Assembly: GCF_017808105.1 (NCBI RefSeq)
Contig: NZ_JADBHF010000001.1
Location: 310,001 to 374,000, forward strand
Length of the DNA: 64,000 nucleotides
Direction of reading: 5' to 3'
Source: Brevibacterium renqingii
GTDB taxonomy: Bacteria > Actinomycetota > Actinomycetes > Actinomycetales > Brevibacteriaceae
Shown: piece by piece, positions 27,438 through 35,770 of the stretch
Layout: each line of letters opens with the position of its first letter
How positions within the stretch are numbered: the stretch's first letter is position 1
Notes under the pieces: generated by a model
Databases searched by the model: none
What the model saw: only the letters and a program-made list of their open reading frames with translations
What the model was told of the DNA's origin: nothing
Position numbers and translations under genes: made by a program

Positions 27438-28159
27438 TCCCGACCGAGTCCTCGACGTCAGCGAAGTCCTCAGCGAGATCCCGGATCACTGCAGCCGCCG
27501 GAGCGCTCGCCCTGAGTGTCGTCGTCAGCGGCTGCTCGGTCCTGCAGATCCGCACCGAGGACAAGGACGCCGGTCCGGTGCGGGTCTCCTTGGAGGAGAC
27601 CGCAGGTCCCGAGCCCACGGGAGAGCCCACCGATGCGGGCGTGCCTGAGGGAATGTCGCGGAAGACGCTCAACCTCGGCGACACCTGCCCCGTGAAGATC
27701 AGCTTCGCCGTCGGTGAGGGGTGGACGGAGGGCAGCGGAAGCACGGATAGGATCCATGTCTTCACCCGCGGCACGGACAGCACCGATTCCGATGTGGTCC
27801 TGGTCAGCTGCAGCGACGAATACGGCGGCAGCCCGCAGGAAGTCGTCGATTCGAAGCGCCGCTACACCTTCTCCGAACAGGATTCCCAGGTGCTCTCCGA
27901 ACGGACCGGGTCCCTCGACGCCGGAGAGTACTGGAGCTTCCAAGGGGAACTCGGACCGACCGAGATCCTGGCCATCAACAGCGAGCCCACCCTCATGTAC
28001 GGCGTGCAGACCGGCTACAAACTCAACGGACGCCTCGTCAACCTCTCAATCGAGATGCGCACCCCGAAGGCTGACGCGAAAACAGCAGACGAGTTCGAGA
28101 CGATGCTGCCGACGGTGACCATCGACGACCAGAGAGTCCCGTCGCCGAGCTTCAGATGA
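27434..28159 (+). CDS. Lipoprotein of unknown function, last gene of the Mrp/two-component operon
   Basis: 241 residues from GTG 27434, which overlaps the kinase stop. A long basic N-region and hydrophobic core end in the lipobox VVSG-Cys34, so the mature protein should be lipid-anchored outside the membrane. The exported domain (about 90-235) has TCPVKISFAVGEGWTEGSG, VVLVSCSDEYGGSPQEVV and TEILAINSEPTLMYGVQTGYKLNGRLVNLSIEM, with two Cys that could pair. It resembles small actinobacterial lipoproteins of the LpqN/PsbP-like fold, but I cannot confirm that. Its place beside a kinase with no extracellular sensor suggests it could act as an accessory sensor. This is an inference. Confidence 0.8.
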   Translation: MIPTESSTSAKSSARSRITAAAGALALSVVVSGCSVLQIRTEDKDAGPVRVSLEETAGPEPTGEPTDAGVPEGMSRKTLNLGDTCPVKISFAVGEGWTEGSGSTDRIHVFTRGTDSTDSDVVLVSCSDEYGGSPQEVVDSKRRYTFSEQDSQVLSERTGSLDAGEYWSFQGELGPTEILAINSEPTLMYGVQTGYKLNGRLVNLSIEMRTPKADAKTADEFETMLPTVTIDDQRVPSPSFR

Positions 28160-28236
28160 GGGCCCTCGCGGGGGCCGTCGCCCGGACGGCCCACGAGATC
28201 TGCCTGACGTTCGTCGTTGCGAACTAGGATGGAGCA

Positions 28237-30252
28237 ATGACGATCCACGACGCAGTGACCCGACTTCTCGACGCCCGCCGCCTGCAAGGCCTCCTGACGA
28301 ATCAGGCCGGCCGCGTCATCGCCCAGTACTCCTTCCTCAACTCCGAGGGCAACGCCTCGCTGAGCCATCTCGCCGATATCAGCGGAGAGCAGCCTCGCCG
28401 CATCACCCGCGGCGACCAGTCCGTCGGCCCGGTCGCACTGAGCGAGGACGGCACCATCGTCTTCGCTTCCAAACGCAGGGGCGAGGACGGCAAGGATGCC
28501 GAGAGCCCGAGCCTGTGGGCCCTGCCCGACAATGGAGAGGCCCGCAAGCTCGCCGATCATGAAGGTGGCTTCTCCCGGATCGAGATCAAGGGCGAGACCC
28601 TCGTCGTCGAATTCCCCGTCCACACATGGGCCGCGGACGAGAACGACCATCAGGAATTCAGCGCCGAACGCAGCGAAGCGAAGGTCAGCGGCATCCTCCA
28701 CACGGGTTTCCCCATCCGCCGGTGGGACCATGACCTGGGCCCGGGCGAGCAGACCCTGGCCGTGGCGAAGCTGAACGAGGATGTCGACGATTTCCCCGAG
28801 GTCTCCGACGAGCTCAGCCGCCCGGCCGGTCTTGACTTCCGGTACCTGTCCCTGCCCTCGGGTCGGCTCGTCGACTGGGCTGTCGACGACGAGGCACGGT
28901 TCGTTCTCGTGCAGCTCGAGAAGCCGATACCCGGCCAGCTCGAGGCCAGCGAGATCTGGCGCATCGACCTCGACGGGGAGCCCGAACTGCGGCGTCTGAC
29001 GAAACCGGCCGCAGACCACGGCTTCAGCATCGAGGCCATCAGCCCGGATGGGACCAAGGCTCTTGTCAGCCGCGAGCAGTTCTGGACTCCGCAGGCCAAC
29101 CTCGCCGTCGAACTCATGGTCCTCGACCTCGGAACGGCGGCTCTGGAGCCGGTCTGGCCCGAGGCCGACTTCTGGTTCTCACCGATCTGGGTCGATGATT
29201 CGACGATCGTGGCCAGCACCGATGATCACGGGCGCGGCAGTGTCTTCGTCGGCAGCCTCGACGATGCTCAGCCTCGGCGCCTCGTCGGTGGAGAGGGGCA
29301 GAAGTATACGTTCTCGGGCCTCGCGCTGCGCGGGGACACGGTCGTCGCGACCGCCTCGGCGATCGATGTCGCGCCCCTGCCGATCTCGATCGACCTCGGC
29401 TCCGGCATCATCAGCGAGCTCGCGAACCCGGCGACCGTCCTCGACGAGGAGGGCACGCTGACCGAGGTGGAGGCCCGCGCCGAGGACGGCACCCTGATCC
29501 GTGCGTGGCTGGTCGTGCCCGACGGGGAGGGGCCGCATCCGCTCGTCGTCTTCGCCCATGGCGGTCCGTGGGGATCGTGGAACGCCTGGACCTATCGATG
29601 GAATCCCGGCCCCTTCGCCGCCGCCGGCTATGCGGTCCTGCTGCCGGACCCGGCGATCTCCACCGGCTATGGGCAGGCGATGATCGACCGTGGTCAGCAG
29701 CAGCTCGGCGGCACTCCTTTCACCGACATCATGTCGCTGACCGAGGCCGCGGGCTCACGTGCGGACATCGACGAGGAGCATATCGCTCTGGCCGGCGGCT
29801 CTTACGGCGGCTATATGGCCAACTGGGTCGCCGGGCACACGGGCAGCACATTCAAATGCATCGTCACCCATGCCTCCCTGTGGAACACCACCTCGATGGG
29901 TCGGACCACGGACAACGCCTCGTGGGATGCGGCGATGCGCGAGCAGTCGACGGACTATTCTCCGCACCTCTTCGCCGCCGAGATCGAGGTCCCCGTGCTC
30001 GTCATCCACGGGGACAAGGACTACCGGGTGCCGATCGGGCAGGGACAGGAGCTGTGGTTCGATCTGCTCACCCAGGCGAAGACCCCGCTCGACGCCGACG
30101 GCGACACTCAGCATCGTTTCCTCTATTTCCCGGACGAAGGACACTGGATACTCGGCCGCGGCAATGCCGAAGTCTGGTACCGCACCGTGCTCGCCTTCCT
30201 CGACACGCACGTGCTCGGCATCGATGCGAATCGGGCCCGCACACTGGGGTGA
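28237..30252 (+). CDS. S9-family (prolyl oligopeptidase-type) peptidase
   Basis: 671 residues. The N-terminal two thirds form a beta-propeller-like region and the last 250 residues an alpha/beta hydrolase. The catalytic triad is visible as Ser522 in ALAGGSYGGYMANW, Asp595 in HGDKDYRVP and His636 in DEGHWIL. The order and spacing match acylaminoacyl-peptidase/dipeptidyl-peptidase members of family S9. No signal peptide is present, so it is probably a cytoplasmic peptidase that trims oligopeptides or acylated N-termini. ATG 28237 begins 77 bp after the lipoprotein stop, so it may be transcribed separately from the Mrp operon. Confidence 0.92.
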   Translation: MTIHDAVTRLLDARRLQGLLTNQAGRVIAQYSFLNSEGNASLSHLADISGEQPRRITRGDQSVGPVALSEDGTIVFASKRRGEDGKDAESPSLWALPDNGEARKLADHEGGFSRIEIKGETLVVEFPVHTWAADENDHQEFSAERSEAKVSGILHTGFPIRRWDHDLGPGEQTLAVAKLNEDVDDFPEVSDELSRPAGLDFRYLSLPSGRLVDWAVDDEARFVLVQLEKPIPGQLEASEIWRIDLDGEPELRRLTKPAADHGFSIEAISPDGTKALVSREQFWTPQANLAVELMVLDLGTAALEPVWPEADFWFSPIWVDDSTIVASTDDHGRGSVFVGSLDDAQPRRLVGGEGQKYTFSGLALRGDTVVATASAIDVAPLPISIDLGSGIISELANPATVLDEEGTLTEVEARAEDGTLIRAWLVVPDGEGPHPLVVFAHGGPWGSWNAWTYRWNPGPFAAAGYAVLLPDPAISTGYGQAMIDRGQQQLGGTPFTDIMSLTEAAGSRADIDEEHIALAGGSYGGYMANWVAGHTGSTFKCIVTHASLWNTTSMGRTTDNASWDAAMREQSTDYSPHLFAAEIEVPVLVIHGDKDYRVPIGQGQELWFDLLTQAKTPLDADGDTQHRFLYFPDEGHWILGRGNAEVWYRTVLAFLDTHVLGIDANRARTLG

Positions 30253-30269
30253 GCCGAGCCGGCTCGCCC

Positions 30270-30397
30270 TCGCGGGGAGGCCGGGCGAGAGGCCGGGGAG
30301 TGCTCGGGGAGGCCGGGTGAGGGTGCGGCGTCCTCGGGGAGGCCGGGCGAGGGTGCGACGTCCTCGGGGAGTGCCGGCCGAGGGGGAGGGGAGTGCT
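30270..30397. repeat. Imperfect 30-bp tandem repeat
   Basis: Two near-identical 30-bp units at 30304-30333 and 30334-30363 share TCGGGGAGGCCGGG(T/C)GAGGG. A diverged unit precedes them (30270-30303) and another follows (30364-30397). The array fills the gap between the convergent S9 peptidase and permease genes. The outer two units are longer and share the ending GGGGAGTGC. Confidence 0.85.
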
Positions 30398-30402
30398 GCC
30401 GC

Positions 30403-31791
30403 TCAGCGTTGCGGGCTCGACCACTTCGCTCCGTTGGCCCAATAGGCCGAGATCTCCGTGAGGTCCCTGCCCTTCGTCTCCGGCGCGAAGCGGAAGACGA
30501 AGAGGAAGGCGAGCAGCGAGAGCACTCCGAAGACGATGAACACGCCCGCGCCGCCGATGAGGTCGAGCAGGCCAGGGAAGAACTGCGCGACGATCGCGTT
30601 GGCGACGAGGTCCGAGGTGAGCATGAGCGATGCTCCTAGAGCCCGGTACTTCGCGGGGAACGTCTCGCCCGCGTAGACCCAGACGAGGGACCCGAAGCCG
30701 AATGTGTAGCCCATTGTGAATGCAATGATCCCGATGACACCGGCGACCGTTCCCCAAGAAGTGCTTCCTGCCTCGCCGCCGAAGCTGAAGACGAGCACGA
30801 GCACGAGCGTCGAGACGATCATTATCCCGATTCCGGTGAGCAGAACGGGTCTGCGCCCGAGGCGGTCGACGATGAACATCGAGACGATGACCGCGATGAG
30901 AGCGAAGCTCTGCACGACCGCGGGCAGCCCGAGGAGCGAGCCGTAGCCGGTGAAGCCCATGGACTCGAAGATCGAGGGGGCGTAGTAGATCGTGGCATTG
31001 ATGCCGGTGATCTGAATGAAGAACCCCAGCCCGATGACGAACATCGTGGCCTTGAGCAGATGTCCCCGGAACATGTCGACCAGATGCCCGCTCTCGGCCT
31101 CGAGCTCGGTCCGGATGAGACCGACTTCGTGGTCGATGTCGCGATCCGGTTCGAGGGCGCGCAGCGCATCTGCGGCTTCGGCTTCCCGCCCTTTGAGCAT
31201 GAGCCAGTGAGGGGTCTCTCGCGCCCGCAGCAGCAGGATGAAGACGACCGCGGCAGGCAGCGCCGCGATCCCGAGCATGAGCCTCCAGGATTCGATGAGC
31301 GCCAATGCCCAGCACACCAAGTATCCGACGACGATGCCGATGACGGTGGTGACCTGGTAGGCGACGAGGAGGCCGCCGCGAACGTTCGTCGGGGAAGACT
31401 CCGCGATGAACACGGGGACGACGGCCAGGGCGATTCCGATGGAGACGCCGAGGAGCAGACGAGCCACCAGCAGCGACACGTAGCCGGGGGCGAAGCCGGA
31501 AATGACGGAGAAGACGATGTAGCCGCCGGCGATCACGAACATCGTCCGGCGTCGCCCGATGGCGTTCGAGATCGGTCCGCCGCAGAGGGCTCCGGCGATC
31601 TGGCCGATGACGACCGCGGTGGCGAGTCCTCCGAGTTCGGCATTGCCCAGCCCGAGATCGGTTTCCAAGAACAGCAGGGCCCCGGCGATGTTCGAGATGT
31701 CGTAGCCGTAGGTGATGCCGAGCGCGACCGCGGCGACAGCGACGATCGTGACGAGACGAGGCGCTCGTCTGAGATCTGTGAGGAAAGCCAT
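30403..31791 (-). CDS. MFS sugar porter, presumed amino-sugar permease
   Basis: 462 residues with twelve helices and the sugar-porter motifs GYDISNIAGALLF, RVLLG-like RLLLGVSIGIALAVVPVFIAE, RETPHWLMLKGR (the PESPRWL position), ITGINATIYYAP, VDRLGRRPVLL and PETKGRDL. This family imports hexoses and related sugars with protons. It is divergent from a complete amino-sugar catabolic operon starting at 31934, so N-acetylgalactosamine or N-acetylglucosamine is the probable substrate. With this permease and a ROK kinase, no PTS is needed. The shared promoter region holds two inverted repeats that may bind the DeoR-type regulator. Confidence 0.9.
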   Translation of the reverse strand: MAFLTDLRRAPRLVTIVAVAAVALGITYGYDISNIAGALLFLETDLGLGNAELGGLATAVVIGQIAGALCGGPISNAIGRRRTMFVIAGGYIVFSVISGFAPGYVSLLVARLLLGVSIGIALAVVPVFIAESSPTNVRGGLLVAYQVTTVIGIVVGYLVCWALALIESWRLMLGIAALPAAVVFILLLRARETPHWLMLKGREAEAADALRALEPDRDIDHEVGLIRTELEAESGHLVDMFRGHLLKATMFVIGLGFFIQITGINATIYYAPSIFESMGFTGYGSLLGLPAVVQSFALIAVIVSMFIVDRLGRRPVLLTGIGIMIVSTLVLVLVFSFGGEAGSTSWGTVAGVIGIIAFTMGYTFGFGSLVWVYAGETFPAKYRALGASLMLTSDLVANAIVAQFFPGLLDLIGGAGVFIVFGVLSLLAFLFVFRFAPETKGRDLTEISAYWANGAKWSSPQR

Positions 31792-31853
31792 GCGGCTGCT
31801 CCTTCTTCCATCAAGACAGAATGCGTGAATATGGTGCTCGTCACATAAAACCG

Positions 31854-31872
31854 GACAGGGTTACTATCTGTC
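31854..31872. promoter_or_regulatory. Candidate regulator site GACAG-N9-CTGTC
   Basis: An inverted repeat (GACAG, 9-base spacer, CTGTC) lies in the 142-bp gap between the divergent permease and SIS-isomerase genes. A second one, ATGAT-N6-ATCAT, lies at 31892-31907. Both are well placed for the DeoR-type regulator encoded in the operon. There is no direct evidence for either. Confidence 0.4.
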
Positions 31873-31933
31873 AAGGGAAAAATATGACACCATGATGGTC
31901 GAATCATCGTGAAACCGAGCAGAAAGATGATCG

Positions 31934-32863
31934 ATGTCGAAACTTGGCGTGTTCATGGAAGAGGAGCTGCGCAGCCAGCCCGAGATGTGGGATCAAGCAG
32001 CCGACCTTGCCGCTTCCTCCTCTGCGAGGCCTGCGGACGGTGAGCGCATCGCCGTCATCGGCTGCGGGACATCATGGTTCGGCGCGCAGGTCTTCGCCTC
32101 GCTGCGCGAATCGCTGGGCAAGGGGGAGACCGATGCCTTCACCGCAAGCGAGTTCCCTGCCGCGCGCAGCTACGACCGCGTGATCACGATCTCGCGATCC
32201 GGCACCACCACCGAGGTGGTCGCGGCCCTCGACGGTCTGCGCGACCGGGTGCCTGTGACCTCGATCCTCGGGGTCGAAGACTCACCGATCGGACAGCGTT
32301 CCACCCACGTCGTCGATCTCGGCTTCGCCGATGAGCGGTCGGTCGTCCAGACGCGCTTCGGCACATCGTCGATCGTCGCCCTGCGTGCCTGGCTCGATCA
32401 GACCGAGGAGCTTGCTGAGGCCGCGTCCGAGGCGAGGTCCGTGCTCGAAGGGGTCGCCGCGGATTTCGCCGAGGTCGACCCAGCCGTCATCGATGAGACT
32501 CTGCTGAGCGCGGAGCAGTTCAGCTTCCTCGGCATGGGGTGGACCTGGGGGCTGGCCAACGAGGCCGCGCTGAAGCTGCGAGAATCCGCCCAGGCATGGA
32601 CCGAGTCCTACTCCTCGATGGAATACCGCCACGGCCCCATCGCCATCGCCGCTCCCGGACGCGTCAGCTGGCAGTTCGGTGAGCCGCCGGCAGGACTGCG
32701 GGAGCAGGTCGAAGCCACAGGAGCGCGATTCGAATATGCCGACCGCGATCCTCTGGCCGATCTCGTCCGCCTCCATGTGCTCGCTCTGCTCCGGGCTCGC
32801 CGGGCCGGAGTCGATCCCGACAATCCGCGGTCTCTGTCCCGATCGGTCGTGCTCGGCGGATGA
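31934..32863 (+). CDS. SIS-domain sugar-phosphate isomerase/deaminase (AgaS/GlmS-like)
   Basis: 309 residues with two SIS domains, and no glutaminase domain as GlmS would have. The first has AVIGCGTSWFGAQVFASLRES, DRVITISRSGTTTEVVAALDGL and ILGVEDSPI. The second has FLGMGWTWGLANEAALKLRESAQAWTESYSSMEYRHGPIA, where the final block is the phosphosugar-site signature of GlmS and AgaS. The likely reaction is conversion of galactosamine-6-phosphate to tagatose-6-phosphate plus ammonia (or glucosamine-6-phosphate to fructose-6-phosphate). The PfkB kinase and class II aldolase downstream favour the tagatose route. Its stop overlaps the kinase start (ATGA). Confidence 0.85.
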   Translation: MSKLGVFMEEELRSQPEMWDQAADLAASSSARPADGERIAVIGCGTSWFGAQVFASLRESLGKGETDAFTASEFPAARSYDRVITISRSGTTTEVVAALDGLRDRVPVTSILGVEDSPIGQRSTHVVDLGFADERSVVQTRFGTSSIVALRAWLDQTEELAEAASEARSVLEGVAADFAEVDPAVIDETLLSAEQFSFLGMGWTWGLANEAALKLRESAQAWTESYSSMEYRHGPIAIAAPGRVSWQFGEPPAGLREQVEATGARFEYADRDPLADLVRLHVLALLRARRAGVDPDNPRSLSRSVVLGG

Positions 32864-33807
32864 CCACGCGGGCGGAGATCCTTCGGGTGGCCGAGGGGCT
32901 GAACCTCGGTCGGGGACCGAGCGCACTCGCAGTCGACGTCGGAGGCACCGGCCTCAAGGCCGCACTGTTCGCCTCGAGCGGAGAGCTCGTCGACGCGGTC
33001 ACCATGCCGACGCCCGAATGCGACAGCGGTTCCGGGACGGAGATCGTCGAACTGGTCAGCGACATCCGCGATGAATTCGCGGCCGAGCACGGCGACCATG
33101 AGATCGACGCGGCCGCCGTCGTCATCCCCGGAATCGTCGACGAGGACAGCGGGGCCGGCATCTACTCCGCCAATCTCGGGTGGCGGGACGTGCCCTTCCG
33201 CTCTCTGCTCGCCGAGCGGCTCGGCCTTGAGATCGCGCTGGCGCACGATGTGCGCTCAGCCGGCCTGGCGGAATTCGAATTCGCCGAGGCGATGCCCGAC
33301 GATGCGATGATGGTCACCATCGGCACAGGGGTCGCCGCCGCCATCCGAGCGGAGGGCCGACTCATCTCTGCCGGAGGCTATGCCGGAGAGATCGGCTTCA
33401 CCGAAGTCGCCGTGGACACCGCCGACGGTCTCTTCCGCGGACCCGTCGAGCACATCGCCTCGGCCGCCGCGATTGCCAAGCGCTACGCAGCCCGCAGCGG
33501 CACGGCCGTGGCGGGATCGCTCGACGTCCTCGACGCCGTCCATGCCGATGACCCGGTCGCTCGGGAAGTCTTCGCCGAAGCCGTCGACGCCCTCGGCGCC
33601 GTCTGCGCGCAGCTCGTCGCCGTCACTGCCCCGGAGACGATCGTGTTCGGCGGCGGACTCAGCGGCGCCGATGAGCTCATCCGCGGTGTCGACACCGCGA
33701 TGCGCCGCCGCCTGGACTTCCACCGCGTGCCGAGCATCCGGCGAGCCGCGCTCGGACCCGTGGCCGGGCTCATCGGCGCCGGCCTGCTGACGAGGGGGCG
33801 GGGATGA
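32860..33807 (+). CDS. ROK-family sugar kinase
   Basis: 315 residues. The phosphate-1 motif LAVDVGGTGLKAALF, the AVVIPGIVDEDSG strand, TIGTGVAAAIRAEG (adenosine/phosphate-2) and FGGGLSGADELI identify the ROK family. The usual E-x-G-H sugar/zinc motif reads GGYAGEIGF, so the conserved histidine is Phe, and the CxCG zinc cluster is missing. In this operon it should phosphorylate the amino sugar brought in by the permease, making the 6-phosphate for the deacetylase. It overlaps SIS at its start and PfkB at its end, with GGATGA-type coupling. Confidence 0.88.
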   Translation: MTTRAEILRVAEGLNLGRGPSALAVDVGGTGLKAALFASSGELVDAVTMPTPECDSGSGTEIVELVSDIRDEFAAEHGDHEIDAAAVVIPGIVDEDSGAGIYSANLGWRDVPFRSLLAERLGLEIALAHDVRSAGLAEFEFAEAMPDDAMMVTIGTGVAAAIRAEGRLISAGGYAGEIGFTEVAVDTADGLFRGPVEHIASAAAIAKRYAARSGTAVAGSLDVLDAVHADDPVAREVFAEAVDALGAVCAQLVAVTAPETIVFGGGLSGADELIRGVDTAMRRRLDFHRVPSIRRAALGPVAGLIGAGLLTRGRG

Positions 33808-34904
33808 ACACCGCTGCTCCTGGCATCATGACGGTCACGCTCAGCCCGGCACTCGACCTCACGATCACCTCCGACGTCCTCGAGCCGGGCACCTCGCATC
33901 GAGTCCCGCCCGCGGTCGGGCGCCTCGGCGGGAAGGGGATCAATGTCGCCCGCGTCCTCACCGAGATCGGCCGGCCGGTGTATGTGCTCGGACCGGTCGC
34001 GCCCGAGGAATGGCCGGATGGCGACGGGGTCTCCGGCAGCCCCGACGGCTCGGACGCCGGGCAGATCTGGGACCTCACTGCCACCCCGTCCCGCCTGCGA
34101 CGCAGCTATGCCGTCGTCGAGGGCTCCGGCCGAGCCACAGTGCTCAACGAACGCGCCCGCGCGCACCCCGCCGAGGTCTGGGCGGAACTCGAAGCGAGCA
34201 TCCTCCGCCGCCTGGCGGAACCGAACGTCGGAGTCCTAGTCATCTCCGGCTCGACGCCGAGCGACCTGCCTGCGGGCTTCTACGATCGTGTCGTCTCCGC
34301 AGCCCACCTCTGCGAGGTCCGCGTCATCGTCGACACCTCGGGCCCGGCCCTGCTCACCGCCGCACGCGCCGGTGCCGACTGGGTCAAACCCAACCGCGAG
34401 GAGCTGGCGGAGCTCGTCACCGATGAGATCCGTGACGACGAGCCCGCCGTCGTCGACGCGGGCGTTCGCCTGCTCATCGAGGCCGGAGCGGGCTCCGTCC
34501 TCGTCTCCTGCGGCAGCGAGGGCATGGTCCTCACCGACAGATCCGGGCCGCGCATGCGCGCGCGTCCGGGCCGCCCGCTGCGCGGCAACCCGACCGGAGC
34601 CGGAGACGCCTCGGTGGCCGCGCTGGCCCGATGGCTGGCCGAAGCGGACGAGCGCGCAGACGGTGAGACCAGGACAGGACAGGTGACGGCCGCGTGCCAC
34701 GCGCCGCGCGATGCGGGTCTGCCGAGCAGCGACGGTGTTCGGGCTCTGCTCACGGACGCGGTCGCGCTCTCGGCCTCGGCTGTGCTCATGCCCCAGGCCG
34801 GGCAGATCCACACGGACTGGCGCGACCTGCGTGAGGGCATCATCCTCGAGCCGCTCGACCGACCATTTCCCGCGGAGACGTCCCCCACCACACGACGAGA
34901 GTGA
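33804..34904 (+). CDS. PfkB-family hexose-phosphate kinase (1-phosphofructokinase / tagatose-6-phosphate kinase type)
   Basis: 366 residues, somewhat longer than the usual 310. TVTLSPALDLTI at the start, GRLGGKGINVARVLTEIG, WVKPNREEL and the catalytic GNPTGAGDASVAAL (Asp as base) are typical of the FruK/LacC branch. It transfers phosphate from ATP to the 1-position of a ketohexose phosphate. Between the SIS enzyme and the aldolase the natural substrate is tagatose-6-phosphate, and fructose-1-phosphate is the alternative. A 25-residue insertion near residue 290 (DERADGETRTGQVTAACHAP) is unusual. Confidence 0.88.
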   Translation: MNTAAPGIMTVTLSPALDLTITSDVLEPGTSHRVPPAVGRLGGKGINVARVLTEIGRPVYVLGPVAPEEWPDGDGVSGSPDGSDAGQIWDLTATPSRLRRSYAVVEGSGRATVLNERARAHPAEVWAELEASILRRLAEPNVGVLVISGSTPSDLPAGFYDRVVSAAHLCEVRVIVDTSGPALLTAARAGADWVKPNREELAELVTDEIRDDEPAVVDAGVRLLIEAGAGSVLVSCGSEGMVLTDRSGPRMRARPGRPLRGNPTGAGDASVAALARWLAEADERADGETRTGQVTAACHAPRDAGLPSSDGVRALLTDAVALSASAVLMPQAGQIHTDWRDLREGIILEPLDRPFPAETSPTTRRE

Positions 34905-34908
34905 GAAT

Positions 34909-35760
34909 ATGACGAGAGAGACGACGCTCGATCTGCTGCGAGCCGCCGCGCCCGGAGCGGTAGGAGCCTTCAACGTCATCCATCTGGAATCGGCGGAGGC
35001 CATCGCCGCCGGTGCCGAGCAGGCAGGCAGCCCCGCGATCATGCAGATCTCCCAGAACTGCGTGAAATACCACGGTGGGCTCGCGCCCATCGCGCGCGCC
35101 ACGATCGCCGTCGCCGAGGCCGCGCACGTGCCGATCGCCGTCCACCTCGACCACGCGACCGAGCTCGGACTCGTCACCGAGGCGATCGACCTCGGTTTCG
35201 ACTCCGTGATGTACGACGGTGCCCACCTCGATTTCGCAGCGAACCGTGAGACCACCGCCGAGGTGGTCCGCCGGGCCCATGCTCACGGAGTCGGAGTCGA
35301 AGCCGAGCTCGGCGAGATCGGCGGGAAGGACGGAGCACACGCCCCCGGTGTGCGTACGAACCCCTCGGAGGCGGTCGGCTTCGTCGCCGACACCGGCGTC
35401 GACGCCCTGGCCGTCGCAGTGGGCAGCTCCCACGCGATGGTCGAGCGCACCAGCACACTCGACCTCGACCTCATCAGACGTTTGGATGAGGTTCTGTCGG
35501 TGCCGCTGGTGCTGCACGGCTCATCCGGCGTCGCCGAGCACGAGATCTCTCGGGCCGTCGCCGCCGGAATGCGCAAGATCAACATCTCCACGCACCTGAA
35601 CAAAGTCTTCACCGCCTCGGTGCGGGCGGCCCTCGCCGCGCAGACCGACCTCGTCGACTCCCGGAAGTATCTCGGGCCGGCGCGGGAGGCGTTCGCAGGC
35701 GAGGTCGCTCACCTCATCGAGATGCTCTCCGGGTTTGCCAAACCGCGCGATGAGGACTGA
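34909..35760 (+). CDS. Class II ketose-bisphosphate aldolase (tagatose/fructose-bisphosphate)
   Basis: 283 residues. Zinc and substrate residues are visible in IAVHLDHATE, FDSVMYDGAHLDF, VEAELGEIGGKDG, VGSSHAMV and LVLHGSSGVAEHEI, with INISTHLN at the phosphate-binding end. The length and motifs match the GatY/KbaY/AgaY group better than long FbaA enzymes. It should cleave tagatose-1,6-bisphosphate to dihydroxyacetone phosphate and glyceraldehyde-3-phosphate, the last step before glycolysis. ATG 34909 is 4 bp after the kinase stop, and an in-frame upstream start would lie inside the kinase. Confidence 0.92.
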   Translation: MTRETTLDLLRAAAPGAVGAFNVIHLESAEAIAAGAEQAGSPAIMQISQNCVKYHGGLAPIARATIAVAEAAHVPIAVHLDHATELGLVTEAIDLGFDSVMYDGAHLDFAANRETTAEVVRRAHAHGVGVEAELGEIGGKDGAHAPGVRTNPSEAVGFVADTGVDALAVAVGSSHAMVERTSTLDLDLIRRLDEVLSVPLVLHGSSGVAEHEISRAVAAGMRKINISTHLNKVFTASVRAALAAQTDLVDSRKYLGPAREAFAGEVAHLIEMLSGFAKPRDED

Positions 35761-35770
35761 AGCTTGGCGT

